Assembly: GCA_029249355.1 (NCBI GenBank)
Contig: JAQWHO010000070.1
Span: forward strand, 1 to 34,956
DNA from: Thalassotalea sp.
GTDB lineage: Bacteria > Pseudomonadota > Gammaproteobacteria > Enterobacterales > Alteromonadaceae
Direction: 5' to 3'
DNA length: 34,956 nucleotides
Made by a program: the position numbers and the translations under genes
In this document: in pieces, positions 9,604-18,368 of the stretch
Layout: each line of letters opens with the position of its first letter
Numbering within the stretch: the first letter of the stretch is position 1
Notes under the pieces: model-generated
Told to the model about the DNA's origin: nothing
What the model saw: the letters and a program-made list of their open reading frames with translations, nothing else
Databases searched by the model: none

Positions 9604-11223
9604 ATGAAACGACTCATTAGTGCTGCGCTACTCCTCGTTGCTCATCAAGCTATTTCACAAACAATTGTTTTAAAAAACATCAATGTGCTTGATGTCAAAA
9701 ATCTTACCGTAAATCAACAGCAAACTATTGTAATTAAAGATAAACATATCATAAGTGTCGGTAGGAAAGGCTCATTAACAATTCCAGAAAATGCGATTGT
9801 TTTTGATATGACAGGCAAATATGTATCTCCGGGGTTAATAGACAGTCATGTTCATCATGCTACCGATCCCGACGGCTTTGATAATGACAGGGATTCGCGT
9901 AAACGATTAAGAACATTAATACGTGGTGGTGTTACTTCTGTGCGTGATATGGGGGGAGATACTCGAGCCTTAAATTCACTAGCGCGCAGAGCAATGTTAG
10001 ATCAAATACAATCGCCTGATATTTACTATTCTGTGATTATCGGCGGCGCTGAATTTTTTGCAGATCCTCGAACAGTTTCTTCTGCTAAAGGCATGAAGTC
10101 TGGCAATACTCCTTGGATGAAGGCCGTTGATGATGAAACCGCTCTTGATCAGGTAATGCTTATGGCCAAAGGTACAGGTGCAACAGGTATAAAAATATAT
10201 GCGAAAGTGCCTGGTCACCTTATGGAAAAACTATCAAAGGCAGCTAAAAAACATCAATTGAAAGTGTGGTCACATGCTTATGTTGGACCTGCGAAACCAA
10301 GTGAAGCAATTGCAGGGGGTGTTGAAACTATTTCACATGCACCTGATTTAGCCGCAGAAATTATTGAAAACTATGAAAATTGGCGTAGAAAGAATATTGA
10401 GCCAAATGCAGAACAAGAAAAACGTTCTTATAATGAGGATGAATATCAAAGGCTTTTAGCTCTTATGAAGCAAAAAGAAACGATTTTGGATGCAACATTG
10501 ACTGTATTTGAAAAACGTAAAAATTCATCAAAAAATAGCGAAAAGCGTTATCAACATGCAAAAATGTTGACACGTTTATCGCATGAAAAAGGTATTAAAA
10601 TTTCGGCGGGAACTGATGCGTTTAGCGATGAAGAAGTTCAGCTATACCATGAATTAACATTATTAGTTGAAGATGCAGGACTAACGCCATTTGAATCTCT
10701 GCAAGCGGCGACGATTCATGGTGCTGAAGTCATTGGTATTGAAAATGAGTATGGCTCAATTGAGAAAAATAAAATTGCCAATCTTGTTGTCTATAACGAA
10801 AACCCTAGTGAGAGCTTATCAGCACTTACGTCAATTGCTCATGTAATAAAAAACGGTCAATTCATTTATCGTGGAGCAGACTCTAGGCTTCCTTTTATTC
10901 CAGCAAAAAAAGCAGCTGGTACATTATGGATGTCGGGGCAGCTCGGAAACCTTCCCGGTACAATGAAGCTGGCTGGTGAAACAATTGATGGGCAAATGCA
11001 TCAAACTATGAAGAATATTGGTTATGTTTTGCAAGAATACAATTTATCAATGGCAGATTTGACTAAATGCACTGTGATGTTAAGCGATATTAAGGATTGG
11101 TCGAAAGCGAGTGATATTTATAAGACGTACTTCACAGGCGCCTTACCAACAAGAAGTGCTTTTGCTGCAAGTGGTTTGGCATTAAATGCCAAAGTTGAAA
11201 TTGAGTGTTTTGCTGCTTTCTAG
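9604..11223 (+). CDS. Exported amidohydrolase (imidazolonepropionase-like) fused to a C-terminal RidA/YjgF domain
   Basis: Signal-like MKRLISAALLLVAHQAISQ; metal-site motifs DSHVHH, GIKIYAK, WSHAY, ISHAPD, AGTDAF; C-terminal AAGTLWMSGQLG...QTMKNIGYVLQEYNLSMADLTKCTVML...PTRSAFAASGLALNAKVEIECFAAF is RidA-like. Confidence 0.88.
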   Translation: MKRLISAALLLVAHQAISQTIVLKNINVLDVKNLTVNQQQTIVIKDKHIISVGRKGSLTIPENAIVFDMTGKYVSPGLIDSHVHHATDPDGFDNDRDSRKRLRTLIRGGVTSVRDMGGDTRALNSLARRAMLDQIQSPDIYYSVIIGGAEFFADPRTVSSAKGMKSGNTPWMKAVDDETALDQVMLMAKGTGATGIKIYAKVPGHLMEKLSKAAKKHQLKVWSHAYVGPAKPSEAIAGGVETISHAPDLAAEIIENYENWRRKNIEPNAEQEKRSYNEDEYQRLLALMKQKETILDATLTVFEKRKNSSKNSEKRYQHAKMLTRLSHEKGIKISAGTDAFSDEEVQLYHELTLLVEDAGLTPFESLQAATIHGAEVIGIENEYGSIEKNKIANLVVYNENPSESLSALTSIAHVIKNGQFIYRGADSRLPFIPAKKAAGTLWMSGQLGNLPGTMKLAGETIDGQMHQTMKNIGYVLQEYNLSMADLTKCTVMLSDIKDWSKASDIYKTYFTGALPTRSAFAASGLALNAKVEIECFAAF

Positions 11224-11237
11224 TTCGCCGTAAAAAT

Positions 11238-11269
11238 AAAAACGCCAGAGAATAATCTCTGGCGTTTTT
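11238..11269. terminator. Bidirectional Rho-independent terminator
   Basis: AAAAACGCCAGAG-AATAAT-CTCTGGCGTTTTT, perfect 13-bp stem with U-tracts on both strands, between convergent genes. Confidence 0.93.
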
Positions 11270-11291
11270 GATTGTGCGATTAACGATTCAT

Positions 11292-11927
11292 TTATTTAAG
11301 TGTTAATAAATGCGCGATAATACTCTTGTACTCTTCAAGGAAGTTTTGAGGGTCAAGTTCTTTTGAATTGATTACGTATTTACCGTTTACGACAAATGTA
11401 GGAACACTTTTTACATAGCGACCTTGAGATAACTTGTCTTGAACTTTTTTATTACGTTTTGCTTGGCTGACAAGTGAAAAGCTTTTCATACCTTTATCAA
11501 ACTTAGCACCGTCGCCACCTGCAGCAATAAACATTTTACGAACGTCAGCTTCGCTGGTTACGATTTCACGTTTAGTTTGAATATAGTTGAATACCTCAGC
11601 ATTAAATTGTTTAGCAATGCCCATTTTTTCTGCAACCACTAGCCCTTTACTTAACATAAATTGAATATCTGGAGAGGAAGCGCCCATAAAATCAACATGC
11701 GTTTTATTTAATTTTGTGCCAGCAGGTAAACTTTTTTCAATATCGCCAAGGTAAGCTTCAAAACCACGACAGGCAGGACAATAATAAGAAAAATATTCAC
11801 GTACTTCAGGCTTGTTGGTCGCTTGTCCTGGGATCACTTGATAATGCTTACCTTCTTCATATTTAGCGGCAGTAGCTAAAACGGGTAATAAGGCGATGGC
11901 GAAAAAGGCAATGAAAAGTTTTTTCAT
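11292..11927 (-). CDS. dsbA: Thiol:disulfide interchange protein DsbA (CPAC active site)
   Basis: Signal peptide; YYCPACRGFE redox motif; cis-Pro loop SVPTFVVNGKYV. Confidence 0.9.
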   Translation of the reverse strand: MKKLFIAFFAIALLPVLATAAKYEEGKHYQVIPGQATNKPEVREYFSYYCPACRGFEAYLGDIEKSLPAGTKLNKTHVDFMGASSPDIQFMLSKGLVVAEKMGIAKQFNAEVFNYIQTKREIVTSEADVRKMFIAAGGDGAKFDKGMKSFSLVSQAKRNKKVQDKLSQGRYVKSVPTFVVNGKYVINSKELDPQNFLEEYKSIIAHLLTLK

Positions 11928-12164
11928 AAAATAATTACTCTTGTTGTCGTTCGATATAAATTCGATATTGAAATATGGTTTGATAATATCACCTTAAATT
12001 AATAAGTAACATTATCAAGTGGGTTTATTATTGTCACAATAGACCTTAATAGTAGCTGAACAGTTCACTGAAAATTGTAAAATTTTATTATCAGCGCTAT
12101 TTGATTGTGTTCTATTGCTTTTATTCTGCTACATTGTTGTTGATTATAAAGATAAGGAAATAAG

Positions 12165-12911
12165 ATGAAAAGCCATGAAATAGACTATGAAATAATCGGT
12201 CAATCAATGCAAATGGTTGAAGTTGAACTTGACCAAGATGAAACAGTTATTGCTGAAGCTGGCGCCATGAACTATATGGAAGATGGTATTGATTTTGAAG
12301 CAAAAATGGGTGACGGCTCAAACGTAGATCAAGGTTTTATGGGGAAACTATTTTCCGCAGGTAAGCGTATGATCACAGGAGAGTCTTTATTTATCACTCA
12401 TTTTACTAGTCGAGTTTCCGGTAAAAGAAAAGTCGCTTTTGCGGCACCTTTTCCGGGGTCAGTTATTGCGATTAATTTAGCTGAAATGGGGGGCAGCATT
12501 ACTTGTCAAAAAGATTCATTTTTATGCGCCGCATTAGGAACAAAAGTGGATATTGCTTTTAATCGACGTTTAGGCAGTGGCTTTTTCGGCGGAGAAGGAT
12601 TTATTCTTCAGCATTTGTCTGGCGATGGTATGGCTTTTTTGCATGCCGGCGGCACAGTGATTGAAAAAGAACTGAATGGTGAAACCCTACGTTTAGATAC
12701 GGGGTGTTTGGTCGCTTTTAGTGACGGTATTGATTACAGCATAGAAATGACGAAAGGCTTAAAAAGTATGTTTTTTGGTGGCGAAGGGTTCTTCATGGCG
12801 ACATTGAGCGGTCATGGTAAGGTTTGGATCCAAAGTCTACCGTTCTCTCGTTTAGCCGATAGGATTATTCAGCATGCTCCACAAGTTGGCGGTAGAGGAC
12901 AGGGAGAGTAA
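12165..12911 (+). CDS. AIM24 / TIGR00266 family protein
   Basis: 248 aa; [35 protein letters not shown]..., [33 protein letters not shown], ...[25 protein letters not shown]. Confidence 0.85.
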   Translation: MKSHEIDYEIIGQSMQMVEVELDQDETVIAEAGAMNYMEDGIDFEAKMGDGSNVDQGFMGKLFSAGKRMITGESLFITHFTSRVSGKRKVAFAAPFPGSVIAINLAEMGGSITCQKDSFLCAALGTKVDIAFNRRLGSGFFGGEGFILQHLSGDGMAFLHAGGTVIEKELNGETLRLDTGCLVAFSDGIDYSIEMTKGLKSMFFGGEGFFMATLSGHGKVWIQSLPFSRLADRIIQHAPQVGGRGQGE

Positions 12912-12930
12912 TAGTCTTCACATCTGCTTT

Positions 12931-12964
12931 ATGGCTCAAAGTGTATGCTTTGAGCCATAAAAAT
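12931..12964. terminator. Hairpin terminator between convergent AIM24 and CBM9-like genes
   Basis: TATGGCTCAAAG-TGTATG-CTTTGAGCCATA, perfect 12-bp stem (12931-12960). Confidence 0.7.
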
Positions 12965-12968
12965 AATG

Positions 12969-13736
12969 TCACTCAACTAACTCTAATATGTCAAAAACAT
13001 CGGCAGTAATATAACCTAAATTCTTTTCACCATTTACAGGAGTGATAGGGGTAGAGCCTACAAAGTGTTCACGCTCTTTACTGCCATCATTATCACAATA
13101 GGCGAGCATAAATCCGAGTTTCTTACCTTTAAATAGTTTAACTGGCTTGCCTTTGAACTCTTTTTTATTTTCAATGGTTTGGTAAGTTAAGCTGTCATCA
13201 TAAACATCAATGGCCATCTCCCAAGTAACAACATGCGGTGCATCTTTATTTCTCTGCCATTTATTTTTGATATGGTCATTCAGTGTTAAAAAATCAGGTG
13301 AGCCATCTGAATTTTTATAACCAATATCAACAGATTGATTATCTAACGCAACATGATAAGCAAAAGCATTAAAGTTAAATTGATGATTACCGCCGGAAGC
13401 GTCTTCATCGATAAATACTTCAATACAATCATCATCCCAATAAAAATGCAGCGGATCAGCATGTTGGTCAAAAAGAATATCGTCGGTAATTTCAACTAAT
13501 AAGTAGAGCTTTTCTTCGTCCCAAATTATTTTAAAACGTCCAGAAAAATCTTCAGGGCTTAAAGCTTCACCTAAAATAAGTTCATTTAAAGGTTGCCATT
13601 GAGCTAATGCCCAAGCCTTATCTATAGATTTTCCATCGATAGTGGGTGCAACGTTTGTTTTTGGTGCTGTCATTGCTAAAACATTGGGTATGCTTAAAGC
13701 GTACAATAATGACGTGATGAAAACTAAGGCTTTCAT
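12969..13736 (-). CDS. Exported CBM9-like carbohydrate-binding protein
   Basis: 255 aa; signal-peptide-like N-terminus; APTIDGKSIDKAWALAQWQPL, FKIIWDEEKLYLLVEITDD, WDDDCIEVFIDEDASGGNHQFNFNAFAY, VTWEMAI. Confidence 0.8.
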   Translation of the reverse strand: MKALVFITSLLYALSIPNVLAMTAPKTNVAPTIDGKSIDKAWALAQWQPLNELILGEALSPEDFSGRFKIIWDEEKLYLLVEITDDILFDQHADPLHFYWDDDCIEVFIDEDASGGNHQFNFNAFAYHVALDNQSVDIGYKNSDGSPDFLTLNDHIKNKWQRNKDAPHVVTWEMAIDVYDDSLTYQTIENKKEFKGKPVKLFKGKKLGFMLAYCDNDGSKEREHFVGSTPITPVNGEKNLGYITADVFDILELVE

Positions 13737-14257
13737 TTTCGATCTCTCTGTTTCGTTAGGAAAATAATAGATTGCTTTATTATACTTTCAATTGATTGAT
13801 TAATAGCGATTAATTCTATATTTTCGTGATTGTTTTTATTAGGCAACTCAAGTTCTTCAAATTGACTATCCAGTAATGTTTCAGGAAAGAAATGTCCTGT
13901 TCTATCGACTATGCGTCGGATAATTATCGCTTTTTCACCATAAAGAAAAATACCACTCAATGATCTATCTAAATCGTGAAACCGTTGTCTTTGTGATTTT
14001 TTCAAACCAGAATAAGCCAAGACAAAACGGGCATTATTATGATGTTCATCGGCAAGAAATAATAAAATACGAGTGATCCATGCTTGACGAATTTCATCGT
14101 TAATCGGCTGACCATCCGCCATCATTCTTTTAGCTTGTTCACTATGGAAGTCATCAGCATCAAGGTAAATATAGTTAAGTTGTTCGGCAAGCGATTCGGC
14201 TATGGTGGATTTCCCTGTACCACTAACACCCATCACTAAAATTAACTCTGCTGGCAT
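13733..14257 (-). CDS. gntK: Gluconokinase
   Basis: 174 aa; LILVMGVSGTGKSTIAESLAEQLNYIYLDADDFHSEQAKRMMADGQPINDEIRQAWI is the characteristic gluconokinase N-terminus; 4-bp overlap with downstream CBM9-like gene. Confidence 0.85.
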   Translation of the reverse strand: MPAELILVMGVSGTGKSTIAESLAEQLNYIYLDADDFHSEQAKRMMADGQPINDEIRQAWITRILLFLADEHHNNARFVLAYSGLKKSQRQRFHDLDRSLSGIFLYGEKAIIIRRIVDRTGHFFPETLLDSQFEELELPNKNNHENIELIAINQSIESIIKQSIIFLTKQRDRK

Positions 14258-16629
14258 ATTTGGCCTTCACTATTTCCTAGTGTTATATCTATATTGTAGA
14301 TTTTACCTTTAACGATATCGGTAATTATATTTGACGCTGATAATTTACCATCAACAATAACTTTAGTTGCTTCTGTGTTTTCATCTCTAGAATAATTCAC
14401 TTTAAACGTTGCGCCTAAAAAGTTACGTTCTACAGTTAATGACGGCCATTGCGATGGAAATTTTGGTGAAATAATAAGTTTTCCTGCCTCACCTTTTAAG
14501 CCACAAAGTTCTTCAATGATACAGCGATAATACCAAGCAACTGTTCCGGTATTGAATAATTGACTTGATTTACCAGCAACCTCAGGCATTTGAAAATATG
14601 CGCCACGGTAGTAGTTAGGCACAAAAGTTGGTAATTGCTGACGTGTTGAAATATCGTCTTTATTGGGAAGCATTTTAAGTAAAACATCAAACGCTTTATC
14701 GTACTGATTATTTTGATAAAGACTATAAGCGTAAAATGCGGCAGCATGATTATAAACCGAGCCATTTTCAGAAACACCGGGGAATTTTTGTGTCAGTCGT
14801 CCGACATTTTCATGCATTTTTGTGTAACTAGGCGCAAGCATCATGATGCCAAAAGGGGTGGCAAGATTTTCGTCAATTGCCGAAAGCACTATTTGTTGTT
14901 GTTTTGTATCTGCGGCGCCACTTAACATCGCCCATGTTTGAGGGTTTAGATATATTTTACCTTCTTCATCACTTTCTACACCGAAAGCGACACCATTATC
15001 ATTTATACCTCTTGCATACCATTTTCCATCCCAAAAATGTTCGTTCATCGCGTTATTGAGGGTATCAATGGCGGCTAAGTATTCAGGCAATTTTTCTTGA
15101 TTGATTTGGTGTTGTTGGCAAATATTACACCATACTTTTAACGAATAGGCGGTAGCAACGGTTAACCAAGCAGAAACACCTTTACCTTTATAGCCCACCA
15201 TATTCATAGGGTCACACCAATCACCTTGCTCAATAAAACTTAAGCCCTGTTCATTTCGAGCATTGAGTAAGTAGTCAAGGGTAAGGTTGATGTGCTCAAC
15301 CAGCGGTAAACATTGCTCAGAATCTGAAAAAGGAATGTCAGACGTTAAAATATCGTTGTCATTTGTTTCACTTAAATAACATTGCAAACAAAGTGTTAAC
15401 CAAATTCCATGATCGCTATGTGGCACCAAATTGATGTATTTAAGTTCAGCCTGTTCATGCAATAAAATTCCGTCGGGCATCGCACCAGAGATTAATTGTT
15501 GTGAAAGGGCAGTTATTAACGCTTTTTTCGTTTTTTCTGGTGCAATAAAAGCCATACCCATGGCATCTTGTAAGTAATTTCGGGTTTGTGGATCTGTCGA
15601 TAAACGATTGACATCACCATGATAAAAAACTTGCCTTGGTAGCCAATGATTAACAAATTCATTAAAGGCTTTATCTGGTGAAGTCACGCTAATGCTTCCT
15701 TCTCCTTGCGATAAATACTCTTGGTAATCAAGCCGAGCCTTATTAAAGCGATCTGGCTGAGCAAAGTACTTTTCTTTAATGTCTGCTATTTCATGATCAT
15801 TATTTGCTGGGCCAAAGAGAAATTGATGTTTTATTTGCTCTTGGCAGTTTAATTGATGATTAAATTGCAAAGCGGCTAACGGTGTTTGATACAGTGCTTT
15901 TTGCTGTGGCAGTTGACTAAATTGCAACGCGTCAGGATTATGCAAACCACCTTCACCTTCAAAAACAGGCTGATTTGCGCACCAACTGGTAGGTTGATGT
16001 TTTGTTAATAAAAACGTTTTGTCTTTTAAATGTTTATTTTTAAAGTAATCTTCTACTTTTTGATAAGGGGTAATACTACTAGCGACAATGCCATTTAATG
16101 CTCTATCAAAATCAGCAGATTGATTCATCCATGACATGTAGCCGATAGTAAAGTATGGGTATATCGCAATATTCCTTGTTTTTTCACTATGACTAATAAT
16201 GCTAAGTTCCCACATTTCTACCACATCATTTTTGGGTAGTGACAAACTTAATTGAATTTCTAATTCTAAATGATTAATGCGCCAAATTAGGTTGTCTTTG
16301 CCGACTGAAAAATTAAACGATCCGAGCTTAGACCTAACTGGTTCATAAGGGATTGAGAATAATTCACCTGAATCTAAACATTTAATATAGAAGAACCGGC
16401 CACTATGATGAGCAAAATAACTTTGCTCAGGTTGCATAAAGGTTTTAGCTTCCATATTAAGTGCATGTGAATACTTACTTGGTTCTGGTTGCATAAATTG
16501 GGCAACAGAATAACCGCGACAATTCATGTGGATCATCATGTTTTTATTCCATAAAAAGCCACTGGCTTGCGACATTTTTATCGGGTCGGAGATATCAACA
16601 CGCTGGTTGATAAAATCATGTTGAAACAT
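14242..16629 (-). CDS. GH94-type glycoside phosphorylase; candidate cellobionic acid phosphorylase
   Basis: 795 aa; GRFFYIKCLDSGELFS, NYLQDAMGMAFIAPEKTKKAL, MPDGILLHE, SDHGIWL, EQGDWCDPMNMVGYKGKGVSAWL, GVSENGSVYNHAAAFYAYSLY. Overlaps gluconokinase start by 16 bp. Confidence 0.82.
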   Translation of the reverse strand: MFQHDFINQRVDISDPIKMSQASGFLWNKNMMIHMNCRGYSVAQFMQPEPSKYSHALNMEAKTFMQPEQSYFAHHSGRFFYIKCLDSGELFSIPYEPVRSKLGSFNFSVGKDNLIWRINHLELEIQLSLSLPKNDVVEMWELSIISHSEKTRNIAIYPYFTIGYMSWMNQSADFDRALNGIVASSITPYQKVEDYFKNKHLKDKTFLLTKHQPTSWCANQPVFEGEGGLHNPDALQFSQLPQQKALYQTPLAALQFNHQLNCQEQIKHQFLFGPANNDHEIADIKEKYFAQPDRFNKARLDYQEYLSQGEGSISVTSPDKAFNEFVNHWLPRQVFYHGDVNRLSTDPQTRNYLQDAMGMAFIAPEKTKKALITALSQQLISGAMPDGILLHEQAELKYINLVPHSDHGIWLTLCLQCYLSETNDNDILTSDIPFSDSEQCLPLVEHINLTLDYLLNARNEQGLSFIEQGDWCDPMNMVGYKGKGVSAWLTVATAYSLKVWCNICQQHQINQEKLPEYLAAIDTLNNAMNEHFWDGKWYARGINDNGVAFGVESDEEGKIYLNPQTWAMLSGAADTKQQQIVLSAIDENLATPFGIMMLAPSYTKMHENVGRLTQKFPGVSENGSVYNHAAAFYAYSLYQNNQYDKAFDVLLKMLPNKDDISTRQQLPTFVPNYYRGAYFQMPEVAGKSSQLFNTGTVAWYYRCIIEELCGLKGEAGKLIISPKFPSQWPSLTVERNFLGATFKVNYSRDENTEATKVIVDGKLSASNIITDIVKGKIYNIDITLGNSEGQICQQS

Positions 16630-16638
16630 TGTTAAACC

Positions 16639-17991
16639 TTACTCGCTTTCATTGGATAATAATTTACGTTTAGCTAAATCGTCTTGAATATCTATTACAG
16701 CCTTATCAGATAGTGAATAAAATTTAACGACAAATACCGAAAGGGCAGCAAAGCCGGCAGGGATTAAAGTCATTAACAGAACAATACCTGTTTGAGAATC
16801 ATGGTTTTGCACTTGGTTGGCAATATAGCCCATTGATGCTAATAACCAGCCGATCATCGCTCCTGCAATTGCTCCACCTAATTTTTGCGCAAAGGCGGCG
16901 GCAGAAAAAACCATCGCAGTTGCACGACGACCATGTTTCCATTCAGAAAAATCAGCTGTATCTGCATACATAGAAAATACCAGCGGAGACTTTGGCCCTA
17001 ACGTAAAGCCAATCGCTATTTGTAGTATGTACATCAGCATTATTTGATCTTTAGGCACAAAATAAAAAAGTACCGATAAAATAGTTACCGCTGTCATCAG
17101 TATCATTAAAAGACGGCGCTTATCGATAAATTTAGTCATGATGGGTGTTGACGCAGCGCCCACAGCTAAAGCAATCATATAAGCAAAAGAAAAACTGCCG
17201 ATAAGGTCTTCTCGTTCAACGAAGTACTTAAAATAAAAAGTCCCTGTACTACCTCTTAAGGAGATTGTCATCATAATGATCAGGGCAAGACTAAACAAAA
17301 TGACCCACGGTCTATTTTGGGTTAAGTCTTTGATGTCTTGTAAAATAGGGGTCTTTTGTTCTTTTGGGGGGGCAATACGCTCCTTGGTACTTAAGAACGT
17401 AATTGCAAATAATATTGCGGCAATACCACCGTATAAGCCCATGGTGAGTTGCCAGCCAAAGGCTTCATTCCCTTGACCAAAATACTCAACTAATTTTGGT
17501 GTTAAGTACGCAACTAAACTACCGCCTGAAAATGCACCGATAAAACGAAAGCTCGTTAATGTCGTTCTATCTTGGCTGTTACCAGTAACTACTCCTAGTA
17601 ATGCTCCGTATGGGACATTAATAAAGGTGTAAGCGAGCATCATAAAAATATAAGTAGCATATGCCCACATTAGTTTGCCGCTGTCATCGAGATCAGGAAC
17701 CGTAAAAGTTAATACACCGGCTGCAGCAATAGGAATAATACCCCAGAGTAGGTAAGGACGGAATTTACCAAATTTCGTTTGTGTACGATCAGCCAAGGCG
17801 CCCATTAATGGGTCAGAAAATGCGTCTATTAAACGCGTGACTAACATCATGGTACCAACCGCAGCGGGGTGTAAACCAAATACATCGGTGTAAAAGATAA
17901 AGAGAAAAACATCAAAAACGCGCCAGTAAAAGTTTGATGCGACATCACCGCATGCATAACCGACTTTTTCTTTAAGTCTTAAACTCGCCAT
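16639..17991 (-). CDS. GPH (glycoside-pentoside-hexuronide) family MFS sugar transporter
   Basis: 450 aa; KVGYACGDVASNFYWRVFDVFLFIFYTDVFG, DPLMGALADRTQTKFGKFRPYLLWG, ADTADFSEWKHGRRATAMVFSAAAFAQKLGGA. Confidence 0.92.
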   Translation of the reverse strand: MASLRLKEKVGYACGDVASNFYWRVFDVFLFIFYTDVFGLHPAAVGTMMLVTRLIDAFSDPLMGALADRTQTKFGKFRPYLLWGIIPIAAAGVLTFTVPDLDDSGKLMWAYATYIFMMLAYTFINVPYGALLGVVTGNSQDRTTLTSFRFIGAFSGGSLVAYLTPKLVEYFGQGNEAFGWQLTMGLYGGIAAILFAITFLSTKERIAPPKEQKTPILQDIKDLTQNRPWVILFSLALIIMMTISLRGSTGTFYFKYFVEREDLIGSFSFAYMIALAVGAASTPIMTKFIDKRRLLMILMTAVTILSVLFYFVPKDQIMLMYILQIAIGFTLGPKSPLVFSMYADTADFSEWKHGRRATAMVFSAAAFAQKLGGAIAGAMIGWLLASMGYIANQVQNHDSQTGIVLLMTLIPAGFAALSVFVVKFYSLSDKAVIDIQDDLAKRKLLSNESE

Positions 17992-18052
17992 AAATAGAGA
18001 CCTTATTCATTTTTAATTTAGTTATTAGTCTTATTATTAAACTATATCAAAA

Positions 18053-18066
18053 TGAAAGCGCTTACA
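18053..18066. promoter_or_regulatory. LacI-type operator
   Basis: TGAAAGCGCTTACA, one mismatch to the TGTAAGCGCTTACA palindrome; 62 bp upstream of the GPH gene start. Confidence 0.8.
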
Positions 18067-18231
18067 AATATTTATTGATAGAAGAACTAATTTTATCTTT
18101 GATTGTTCATATTCTGAAAATAATAGATTTAAGGATGTTTAATTTATTTAATGATAACAATGCTTTGTCTTTATTGTTGAAATAATTAGTAAAATAATGA
18201 TTGACGATAATATGAACATAATCTAACTTAA

Positions 18232-18245
18232 TGTAAGCGCTTACA
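18232..18245. promoter_or_regulatory. LacI-type operator
   Basis: Perfect palindrome TGTAAGCGCTTACA upstream of the TonB-dependent receptor. Confidence 0.88.
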
Positions 18246-18297
18246 GAGTGTCTCGGATTTTTTTTCCCTTACACACGGTAAAAATTTTCAATAACTT

Positions 18298-18311
18298 TGT
18301 AAGCGCTTACA
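18298..18311. promoter_or_regulatory. LacI-type operator
   Basis: Perfect palindrome TGTAAGCGCTTACA, second copy upstream of the TonB-dependent receptor. Confidence 0.88.
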
Positions 18312-18368
18312 AAAATATATTATAAAAATAGCGATAATTGTACGTAAAAAGTATCGAGGGAGAACATA

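Noticed and set aside
12029-12041. TATTGTCACAATA palindrome upstream of dsbA/AIM24
   Set aside because: Only 13 bp, AT-rich, single copy; expected by chance in this composition.
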